Source of the DNA: Sweltsa coloradensis
Taxonomy: Eukaryota > Arthropoda > Insecta > Plecoptera > Chloroperlidae
Direction of reading: 5' to 3'
DNA length: 64,000 nucleotides
NCBI GenBank assembly: GCA_024449915.1
Contig: JAMZAV010000647.1
Span: 124,001-188,000 of the forward strand
Shown here: piece by piece, positions 36,201 to 48,200 of the stretch
Numbering within the stretch: position 1 is the stretch's first letter
Layout of the letters: each line of letters begins with the position of its first letter
Program-made: the position numbers and the translations under genes
Notes under the pieces: model-generated
The model's database searches: none
Seen by the model: the letters and a program-made list of their open reading frames with translations, nothing else
What the model was told of the DNA's origin: nothing

Positions 36201-39200
36201 CTAGTAAGCCAACCAATTAGGTAGGGCCTAGGTACCTAAACAGTAAATACGTAGCCTACAAGACAACGGTTATAGACATAAGGCTTTTAGAAAAAATACT
36301 TTTAATATTCCTTTTGGGGGGGTAGGGCTATAAATACTAGGCCTAGGCCCAGGCTACACTACCTGGGTTGGGCCGATGCTAGGCTACGCGTAGCCCTACG
36401 CGGCCCTAGGCTAGGCCTAGTTTCCCCAAATTGAACACATATCACAAGAATTTCCCTGTTTTATCAATGTAGGACTAGATCTAGCTAGCCTAGGCTGCAT
36501 ATTGAAGCTAGGCCTAGGCTTTTGCCCCCAAAGAGAGAAACCCCCAAAGAGAAATTGCATAGACTAGGCCTGGCCCTAGGCTAGGCTAGAACGAAGTGTA
36601 TAATAGTATCCTTGCCCTAGGGCCTAGTTCAATTTTTATGCAATTAGAATTGTGTTGATTAAAATAAAATAATAATATAAGACAAAGAATTTTAATATCC
36701 AAAACATATTCAGTGACAAAACATAACACGAAATGACAGTATCCTAATGAAACATAACCTCCAACGTTTGGAATGGTCTGTTGACATACACCTAGTTCGT
36801 CACCTCGCCACACGCACGCAGCGCACGGAGTAGAAAAATTATGCTAGCAATTTTATTTTTCCTGTGTTGGTTATACCGATTTAAACAAATGCAACTTTGA
36901 AGGTCGTTCAATCTAGGCTGAATCCTACTCTAGAAGAAATCTCAACAGTAATCCAACTAGGGTTGCCATTTGCCAACCATCCCATATTTTACAGGATTTC
37001 CCGTATTTTTGTGATTTTGCCACAATCCCTTAGTTATTGAAGTCAAATGTGATGCCTAAATCCCGTAATTTTGGGATAATGGTTTGTTGTAACTTTTTTA
37101 AATTTTTTGGTCTGTTTTGGAAGCTGTCTACATTATTATTCCAGAACTCGGGTGTCAGTCACAAGCAGAAGATGCTTATAAAAATAAAGCACAATATGGC
37201 AACATGGCAGTAGCCAGTCTTTCAGTACAAATGACACGCACAATACACCTGCAACGGGTTGTGGAGGGTGGGCGGGTGTATGTCTTTTGTTCTCTCTTGT
37301 TGGCTATCGGTTCCTCTTAGTTTTCGCGTCAACCAGTGCGGTGAGGTTCTGTAAGGCCTTCTTGCGACTTGCTATCGTGTTTTAGTCGGCGAAGTGTGAA
37401 AACCTCGTAAAAAGAAGAAATTAATTTGTGTATTTAAAGAAATGGGAGGACAAGTTTGACTGGATTATCTCTGTAAGCGAAAGTGATAACAAAGCGTTTC
37501 GTAAGTTGTGCAGACACGAGTTCAGTGTTGCACATGGCAGCAATTTTAATCACATGCAGTGCAGAGAATTCTATAAACTTGTGAAATCTGACAGGAAGCT
37601 GCTTCAGAAGACATTCAGTGTAGACAAATGATCATTAAAACTAGTGATGATGACAGTTAAGGTTTCTCTTAACCGGTTAACCGGTTGTAAAAAAAAACGG
37701 TTTTAACCGGTTAATTTTTAAAAACGCGTAAAATCATGCATAATCGGCGCTCGCTTCGTGTTGTGCAATCGCAAGCAGGAGTAGCCGGGAGTAACATCAA
37801 GCACCGATTACGAAATTGCTTATGTGGCACATCTGCGTAGTGTAAGCGATATCGGATCGTAGGCAGCTCAAGGTCAATTGCCTCGTCGCTATCTCAGTGC
37901 CCCCCCCCCCCCCCACCCACCGCCATGCCGAACTTTCGTAATCAGTTCATTCACTAGTGTTCGCGCCCAACCTCTACGTATTTTATCTCTGAATGAATGC
38001 TGTCAGTGTCACGTAATAAATATTGGACACTAAATAACGCCGTTGAATCTTTAAAACATGCTGAAATCGTACTTCACAGAGAACGACCTTCACCTTCACA
38101 AAGACTGTCAAAGACGAGTGTAGTGTAGCCAGCATTGTTTACGCGACATAACGGTGGCCGGCCTCGCGCGGGAAGGGGAGGGGGAGGGGTATTTATGCTG
38201 TGTATTATCTATTCCGTGAAATAAATTGCACGAGCGGAAAAAAAAATTTTGAGCAGCTGGAAATTCCATCAAATCTTCCAGACGTAAAAATAAACTACAA
38301 ACAACATTTTAATCTTTTTATCTCAATTCAATGTGCACACGCCGTGACGCCAAGTTTATTACGTAGTAAATAAAATGCAGTAAAACCCCTATGGATTGTT
38401 CCCGCATCGTCCGTTTTCCTGCCATGATTGCTATATTTGAAAAGTTTTTGCAAAAGTCCCATTTACACAGTGTTGAAAATTCCCCCCTTAATCGATCGTT
38501 TTCCTCACCGTATCGTTCAAAATGCTATGTTTCTCAATGTTAAAATTACCCTAACCATGCATCATTTTTGCCTTTTATTTCCAATTCCTGCCAGCGAGCA
38601 CGATCTATTGTGAAGGTTCACTTCCCCACCCCGCCCGCCGCCAGCTGGCCGGTTACCCCTCCTCTCCCACTCGCGCTGCCAGTGAAGGACACGGCCCGGC
38701 CCGGCCAGCTCAGTAGACACTACACATTCTCAATGTTGCACTCTCCAGCAGTGCCGTGTTTTTCTTACGCAATAATAATTGCAAGATCATTGTTTTTAAT
38801 CAATGATGCTGTCAATGTTCTCCCAGGGCCCCGACCGCCGGAAGGGCCGCCCGGCAATAATTCCCTGCCGCCCGGCACATTTTTTTTTTTTTGAATGAAA
38901 AAAAAATGCGCAGATTGTAAACAAAATCGTGGAGACTAATCTCGCTGATATAGAACCAGACAAGGAATGCATTTAAACGAAACACGTAAGTTGGCAAAAT
39001 AATGGCAATCATCGCTATGATCGTGAACATTCACTGCACACAAGGAGCACACACAAGTGAACAATTTTAGCAATTTTCCAATTTTATTGATTGCTAGGAC
39101 GAATATTAGAGTAATAAAAATGAAGTCATCAAATACAACAATGTTACAAGTTGTAGTAATTGCCCCGACCGCCGGAAGGGCCGCCCGGCAATAATTCCCT

Positions 39201-42200
39201 GCCGCCCGGCAAAATTTTTTTTTTTAAATGAAAAAAAATGCGCAGATTGTAAACGAAATCGTGGAGACTAATCTCGCTGATATAGAACCAGACAAGGAAT
39301 GCATTTAAACGAAACACGTAAGTTGTCAAAATAATGGCAATCATCGCTATGATCGTGAACATTCACTGCACACAAGGAGCACACACAAATGAACAATTTT
39401 ATCAATTTTCCAATTTTATTGATTGCTAGGACGAATATTAGAGTAATAAAAATGAAGTCATCAAATACAACAATGTTACAAGTTGTAGTAATTGTAAACC
39501 TACAAATCTTAGATAATAAACACTTAGAAAGAATAACATCATCACCTTTATAAGGGCCTATTGTACTCATTGTAGCAATAGGACTACATTAATTCACATT
39601 GTAGCTTACATTACAAAGGAGAAAATAGGCTTAGACTATGATTTCAATTAAATTTGAAATGTTCATACCACTAAACCAACTAAAGCAAGCTACTTTAAAA
39701 GAGCTTCAAAAACCTCTAAAACTCACCAAATCGAATCTAGGATCTCAAATTTTTTTCCCCCGGACCCCCACTATTTTTTGGCCCTACCCGGCAATGTTTA
39801 TGGAATACCCAGGGAACATTTTTTTCTGGGGAGAACACTGTGCTGTCAATACAACACTTGGGAAACTGAGGCTGGCTACTGAAGACTGCAGTCAATTTAG
39901 TCACATACAATAAAAAAATGATCACATGGCATAGAAACATGTGCTTGAATTCATGCTCATTCAAGCTCGTTGGGAACAGTAGTGGTAGTGGAGTGGGTAG
40001 GCCAGAGGTCAAGTATCGGGTTGCTTTTGTCGGTAGTGCTGAAATACTACGATCGTATAGGTGGGGGGGGGGGGGGCGAACGGTGAGCCACTCGACCTTC
40101 TCACATTGCCAGACTGCTGCTAATGAGGGGGGAGGAAAGGGACTGCATTACCCATGTGGTCAGCGGCACGTGTTGAGCTGTCAAAGCGGGCGGCACTCGG
40201 ACCAGTACATAACAACAGGGCAAGGTTGGTTCTCTTTATCTCACGCGCGGTAAATACAAAGAAAGAAATTTCACATTTCATCGCCAATAAATTATCCGGT
40301 TATTGTTTACGTAACCGGTTAACGATTAATCGTCATCATCACTAATTAAAACTGAAGGTAAGCAATAAAATAAAGGCAAACTTATATAGGCCTCCCCCCC
40401 CCCCCGCCACCACCACACACACACACACACACACACAAACAAAAAACAATCCCGCAATTTTATTTTCCAAAGTTGGTAACTGTACACTTACTTGAGTACA
40501 CAGTAAGCAGGGGCCCATGGTTCCAAGGGTGTGTGAGTGGCTGGTCTGAACATCAGGTGTCCTTCTCGAGTTGGTCCAAGGGGGGTGGAGGAGATACTGT
40601 GCTGGTCATCTTGGAGGTGGATTAGGCTGTAATAGTGCAGCAAATCCTCCTGATAAACAAATGCAAGTCAATCAACCAAAAGGCCTTTCACTAATGGCAG
40701 CACTGGTGCACACCGGGAGAGGATTTTGTAGAATTGTGCTAGAAATACGTCTACACTAGGCCACTGCGTGCTTTGAGTGCAGCATCGGGTTGCACCCATT
40801 TCAGAGACGGAGCGATATTCAGTGCAATATGTGGCTAGGATACTTAATGTGACGGTAGGAAATCGCGCGGTTAAATACAAAGAAAGAAATTTCACATTCA
40901 TCGCAATAAATTTCCTTTATTGTTTACGTAACCGTGTTAAAGATTAATCGTATCATCATAATTAAATGAAGTACAATAAAATAAGGCACTTTTAGCCTCC
41001 CCCCCCCCCCACACAAACACAGAGCACACATACACACAAAAACCCGTAATTTTATCCAAATGGTAACGTACATTACTTGGTACAATTAGCAGGGGCCCAG
41101 GTTCCAGGGTCTGCTAGGCTGGTCTAACATCAGTGCCTACTCGAGTTTCACATGGTGGAGGAGATACTGGCTCGGTCATCTTGGAGTGGATTAGGCTGTA
41201 ATATCAGCAAACCTCCTGATAACATGCCGTCATCAACCAAATGCTTTCACTAATGGCAGCTGGTGCACACCGTAAGATTTGTAGAATAGTGTGCTAGAAA
41301 CGTCTAACACTAAGCCACTGCGGCTTGAGTGCAGCTGGTTAGACCATTTACAAAGAGCGATATTTTCAGTGCAAATATGGTGGCATTACGCGAAAAAGAA
41401 ATACGTATCTTGTTTGAACTATTGGTGAATAACCCTGGCCTAGGCACCAACTCATGTGCCCCCGCCCTGGATTTGGTTGACAATGATAAACCAGTGGTGT
41501 AGTCTACAGGTGAGCTAGACTGCTCATTGAGTTGGCCAGACATAACCTAACTTGACTTGACTTGACCTTTTAAATTGTAGATATATTACTGTATTGATAT
41601 TGCCTTGTTGGCAAGTTTACCAAATTTAATTTTAAATTGATATATTATTATGTTGATATTGCCTTGTTGGCAACTTTACCAAATTTAATTTTAAATTGAG
41701 AGTGATTTGCACTGGTTTTAAGAGCACCCTATATAACGTTGTGTTCCACCGACACATACACTGAGCTAGAGTTGTGACGTCACTATGAAGTATCTGCCCA
41801 CTCCAGGTGCAAACCCAGTGTATACCAGTGGAAAACGTCATTACCTATGTACAACTTCAGCCCATCTGCTTTTTTTACTGCTCAAGGCCTTAATACACAT
41901 TTACACATCAATAAGTCAATGACTCCAACAAAGAATATTTCAAGACATGTGTCGTCAAAATGGTGACATACCTCGGCCATATCGGCTGGTTTGCTGATGG
42001 AATGTCTCAGCGCCTTCATGTCGTCAAGGTCAAGTATCTTGACGGCGGGAGGACCGAGCCCTTTGCCCCTCATCCTCATCTCGATACGACCGACTAGCTC
42101 TTGCGTCATCTCAGCGTCACCAGTAGAGACGGTGAAGCGCGTGTCGCCATTGCCGGACACCAACATCAAGCTCTGGGAGTTGGGGCCAACCTGTTAGAAC

Positions 42201-45200
42201 AATACTACAACATTAGATCTTTGTCCTTACAGCTTATGCTGAAAGTTTGTAATTTCACAAGATTAGAGATTGTTTTGTAAACACTGGCATACCTAGGTTA
42301 GCAATAGTCTTGAAGCTGAATGCATTCAAGGAACTTTTATCGGAATGCATTCCTATTCCCACATCAGGATCTTGTAATGCAAAACTTAGGTACTATTTTG
42401 TGAGAACATGGAATGAATAGAGGTAGTGAAAAATGGTGATAACGAAATTCGCGATTTTTTTTTAATGACCTTATTATTGCCTAAAATGTAATATTATTGT
42501 CGACGAATTACATCATTAAGAGATGGAAAAAACCATTTTGAAAACGCGAATTTCGCGAAATTTCGCGTATAGCGGAAATAACAAACAAAATCGTATCAAA
42601 CTGGTCAAAACGCGAATTAAATCGCGAAATTGAACCTTTTAGTGGGCAAAATGTGAGGCGATGTTGGAGGTGCCGGTCCAGACTGAATATTACGCGTGCG
42701 GTAGGCGGTACCGTGACGTCACGGGCTTCACGAAAATAGACCTCCAAAATAACAGTGCATACAATTTTTTTTTTTATTGTTATTTTTTAGTAACATTTTG
42801 AAAAAAAAATGAAATCGCGAAAAATGCAAAATTTGGGTTTTTAAAAACGAAATTTAGGTTTTTATATCACCATTTCTCATTACCTCTAGGAATGAATATA
42901 AAGTTACCCATGATATTACAAAGTGTGAAAAAGGCCAACCGGCTAGTTTAGTTTAGATTGGAGAAGGGTTGACAGGTTGGGAAGGCATAGAGAACATCTG
43001 AAGGGCTGGGGGCAACAAAACTTTTCACCTGCTGTAACATCCATGCCCTGCCGTATACAAATTTTCAAATAATACGAGATTTTAGTATGCAAATCAAGTG
43101 AATTTGCATATGAACTTCTTAATATTAGTAAAAACCTGTATTTAAGTATCAACAATGTTCAACGGTCATCAACACTGTTATTAAAAATTACTAATTAAAG
43201 GATAGTAATGACAGAAGCAAGGGGAAGGGAATAATTAGTAATTAATCTCATTAAGGTCAGTAACGGAGTATTTTGTTAATTTAAAGTAGATAAATAGGAA
43301 GCCATGAGGAGAACTAAGAGATAGCCGCTTAGTTCATTGATTTTGATATTGATTTACAAAAGTTATTAACGTTTTAAGTTGTTTTTTGGGTACAAATTTA
43401 TCATTGTAACAGATTATCATTGACGTTAGGGAGCACGGATGAACGCGGAAATAATGCTCCAGGCACCATGGCTTACGTGCTATCCTGCTACGTCTTCATC
43501 GTATGAGGGTTGGTAGAAGCTTCCAGAACAAAGTTTACTCAGTTCAAAAGTAGAGAAGTGACCAGACCAAGGACACGACAGGCAGGTTTAAATAGAAACA
43601 ACACAACAGGTTTCCTAGGGGGCTCTTACCTTGAACCGACTAACAGTCATGAGGGAGGGGTGTATAGTAGGGAGGGTTGTCCGCAGGACACCGAGATGTG
43701 AGAGGCAACCAGCAGAGAGGTCGTGTCGAGCTTGAGAAGAGGAGGTGTGTGTGCGTGTGTGTGACGGGGAAGGCCGTGTTGGCCTGATAGGGCCCGATTG
43801 TCAAGTGTAAACGTCATCTGATCTGCGACCACGTGCTACATGGAACTTTTCCCGTGACAAACAAAACGTCACTTTGTTTACAACGATCAGCTACTTTCAT
43901 ATATTGTGTTTTCGTCTGCGACCACGTGTTCTCCTGATCTTCGCCGACCAAGTGATTCCCCCCCCCCCCACATTATTACAATTGGATTACGTCGACCGTA
44001 TCATCGCTTTGGATTCTACAGCACTTAAAGGATACGACACTAATTACGATGAGTACCAATCATTAAATATTATTATTCAATTTCATTCAAAACAACCATT
44101 TAACTTAACTTAGTACTTATATTTTGGTTGACCCTGTACTCACTGTTGAGCACAGGTGTTTGGAGGTCAAAAGTGACACGGGGAATGTAAACTTTAATTT
44201 AGAGCTCTATTAGGCAGGTAGGGACATGTTTTTGTAATTTGTATTTTCGTTCTTTAATTATATCAATGGAAACTTGATTAATTTTTATAATTGTAGCTTG
44301 AGTCCTAAGGAATCCTTTCACTAGATCTTTAGTTTTTGTGTGCATTTATAACCAGCAGCTGTTTGCAGAGCGTGACTTGGTGTTGAGTAAGTAGCTAATT
44401 GCTTCGATAATTTGTGTTTTTTATTAATTGGGCGTCTTGTGTTCTACCGATTTTGAGCTAGCAAAAATTTAAATATTCTTTGTTTTTTTTGTAACTGTCA
44501 CTCGGCTTTGGGCAAGCGAGAGGGGTGAAGTTTACAATTGGCGCCCAACGTGGGGCCCATCTCGCTTGCCCAAAGCCGAGTGACAGTTACAAAAAAAACA
44601 AAGAATATTTAAATTTTTGCTAGCTCAAAATCGGTAGAACACAAGACGCCCAATTAATAAAAAACACAAATTATCGAAGCAATTAGCTACTTACTCAACA
44701 CCAAGTCACGCTCTGCAAACAGCTGCTGGTTATAAATGCACACAAAAACTAAAGATCTAGTGAAAGGATTCCTTAGGACTCAAGCTACAATTATGAAAAT
44801 TAATCAAGTTTCCATTGATATAATTAAAGAACAAAAATACAATTACAAAAACATGTCCCTACCTGCCTAATAGAGCTCTAAATTACTGTTTACATTCCCC
44901 GTGTCACTTTTGACCTCCAAACACCTGTATACTCAACAGTGAGTACAGGGTCAACCAAAATATAAGTATTAAGTTTAAGTTAAATGGTTGTTTTGCATGA
45001 AATTGAATAATAATATTTAATGATTGGTACTCATCGTAATTATTGTCGTATCCTTTAAGTGCTGTAGAATCCAAAACGATGATACGGTCGACGTAATCCA
45101 ATTGTAATAATGTGGGGGGGAAATCACATGGTCGGCGAAAGATCAGGAGAACACGTGGTCGCAGACGAAAACACAAAATCAAGAAAGCAGCTGGTCGTTG

Positions 45201-48200
45201 TAAACAAAGTGACGTTTTGTTTGTCACGGGAAAAGTTCCATGTAGCACGTGGTCGCAGATGATCACAATATTATGAAAGTAGCTGATCGTTGTAAACAAA
45301 GTGACGTTTTGTTAGTCACGGGAAAAGTTCCATGTAGCACGTGGTCGCAGATCAGATGACGTTTACACTTGACAATCGGGCCCTATCAGGCCAACACGGC
45401 CTTCCGCGTCACACACACACACACACCTCCTCTTCTCAAGCTCGACACGACCTCTCTGCTGGTTGCCTCTCACATCCCGGTGTCCTGCGGACAACCCTCC
45501 CTACTATACACCCCTCCCTCATGACTGTTAGTCGGTTCAAGGTAAGAGCCCCCTAGGAAACCTGTTGTGTTGTTTCTATTTAAACCTGCCTGTCGCGTCC
45601 TTGGTCTGGTCACTTCTCTACTTTTGAACTGAGTAAACTTTGTTCTGGAAGCTTCTACCAACCCTCATACGATGAAGACGTAGCAGGATAGCACGTAAGC
45701 CATGGTGCCTGGAGCATTATTTCCGCGTTCATCCGTGCTCCCTAACGTCAATGATAATCTGTTACAATGATAAATTTGTACCCAAAAAACAACTTAAAAC
45801 GTTAATAACTTTTGTAAATCAATATCAAAATCAATGAACTAAGCGGCTATCTCTTAGTTCTCCTCATGGCTTCCTATTTATCTACTTTAAATTAACAAAA
45901 TACTCCGTTACTGACCTTAATGAGATTAATTACTAATTATTCCCTTCCCCTTGCTTCTGTCATTACTATCCTTTAATTAGTAATTTTTAATAACAGTGTT
46001 GATGACCGTTGAACATTGTTGATACTTAAATACAGGTTTTTACTAATATTAAGAAGTTCATATGCAAATTCACTTGATTTGCATACTAAAATCTCGTATT
46101 ATTTGAAAATTTGAATACGGCAGGGCATGGATGTTACACTGCTAATGACAACTGCAGTTAATTTTAAATTGTTTGGAAACTTAATCCACGACGCGTTTTG
46201 TCCTTCTGGGCCTCATCAAAGCCATGGGGGGGGGGGGGGGGCTTTTATTTGGGGATATGATTTTTGGGCTGCTTCTTCAACTTCAATAGTTATAACACAT
46301 AAGTTATAAGAAGAAGAGGGAGTATCGAACAAATAATAGTGTAAGTCTCAGGCATGACTATAATTTCACATTTTCTTTCGTTTTCCCCAAGTTTATGAAA
46401 CAAACACAGGAAACTACTCATACTAAACATAGGAAACAGTTGCATATCCAGGATTTGACAATGAAGGATGGTATGGAGGAGAGGATAGCTTGCAAAACTC
46501 CGTCCATTCTCGGGCAAAATTGTAGGTAGACGGGCCCCTTGTCGCCAAAGGCGAAAATTTGCACATTATAGGGCCTAAAAATCTAAAATTAGATAAAATG
46601 TGATTTGGCTATGAATAACAATCGGAGCAGCCACCATCCGCCCGGTGGCCACTAAAAATCAATCCCAGAAGGTCGAAACGCGTCGTGGATTCAGGTAACA
46701 AACAACTTTAAATTGGCTGTCGTTGTCATCAGCCCTTCAAGCTGGGCTTTATGTTCTCTATTCTTTCCCAACCTGTCAACCCTTCTCCAATCTAAACTAT
46801 ACCGTAATATTGTAAGACCGACAAATTCAGTAATAAATATTTCAATTACAAATCAATGTTATACATTTGACTGTCTGAAATATTGAACTAAAATCAGTCT
46901 TCAATTATGAATTTCCTTTACATTAATCGGTAGGCCTACTCATTTTACAATATTTTTCTTTTAATTACAAACTAAGTTCATTTTTCAAGCAGAACAGGAA
47001 AGTGACTTGGCATGTAGTTCTTTTGTACGACAAAGTACATAACTTTTAACTTCTCCGAGTTCTTTCTTTTGAGGAACTTGCTCTTATCATCCTTACTAAA
47101 CATAACACTTACCAAAATACTGTCCAAGTCTGTGTATGGAAGTACCAGATGGTTGCAATATGCATGGTTCATCTTGACACCGGTTATGTAAACATTGACA
47201 TCGGTTAGCAAAACAAGCAAGGCTGTAGCCATTTCACCAACAAAATAGCAGCCACGGACGCGGAACACCTGGGAAAATCATAACATATGTATCCATAAAA
47301 TAATGATTTGATAGGGTGTAACATCTCATAACATTAACCATCTATTGTTTAATCGACTTGATTGACACAGTCACTAATGTAGCACTAAATGACACTCAAT
47401 GTATTGGGTACACAACAATGGTTGCCATAAGTAGAGATACTTTTTTTTAGCATTTAATTTTAGAATATTTAGCATTAATTTTGACAAATTTAGCATTTTG
47501 TAGCATCAATTGGTTTCCTTTCCACCAAAACCCTAAATGTAGGGTGTTTCCTACACTTCTTATGGTAAATGATGAATTATAGGAATATTTCAATTCAATG
47601 TAGACACATAACACCCTAGAATACATTGCTAAACTAGTTCTCAATAGGCATTAAAAACATTGTTTTTTTGTAAAGTTAGCATTTTGTAGCATCAAAAACC
47701 TAAAACGAAAAAGTAAAAACCCGTATCTCTAGCCATCCCATAAGCCATGCCGGAGCCTTAATTCGCAAATAATAAAACAGCAATTCACACTGATACCAAC
47801 CTTATCAACATGTTCCTTCTCGTCCATAAAGATTTGACTTTTGAAAATCAATTCCAAGTTTGAATCGACTGGTACGTTGCTATTGCAGCTAGGAGGCAAT
47901 TCCATTCGACCTTGTCTTATTTCCGAATTCAAATATTCAGTAAAATCTTTATTAATGTCAATATCAAATTTCACTCCTTTAATGTACGTTGATCTAGAAG
48001 AGGGTCTTACAATTCTAGCTTTCTTCTCCACAAACTTTTTAATCGTTACCGATTTCAAGAAGCGGTTCAACAATGATGTTCTGCATTCCTTGACGCTCAA
48101 ATGCCTGCGGCCGCCGAGCCGGTCCAACTGGGGTGCTCTGTTATACGAGCCGTACGCGATGTTGCTCTTCGTTAGTGCGTACCGGTCCCCGGGATCAGAA

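Larger units (their letters stand above)
43033..46138. mobile_element. Palindromic LTR pair around one primer-binding site
   Basis: A forward LTR (43033-44536) is followed by a primer-binding site and then by the same LTR in reverse (44560-46138). There are no gag or pol genes. The 4-bp duplication CTGC (43029-43032 and 46139-46142) brackets the whole unit, and the hammerhead repeat relatives show the uninterrupted site. So the inverted dimer seems to have integrated as one piece, or an ordinary insertion was rearranged while keeping its outer ends. The arms are very similar. The right arm has an extra copy of a roughly 115-bp CACGTGGTCGCAG unit (about 45140-45350). Confidence 0.8.

Noticed and set aside
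37117..37320. 67-residue plus-strand frame
   Set aside because: Non-conserved composition with no domain; only the following BED-like segment is recognisable.
43510..45661. 63-residue frame found twice in opposite orientation
   Set aside because: It lies inside the two LTR arms and has no retroelement or host motif.
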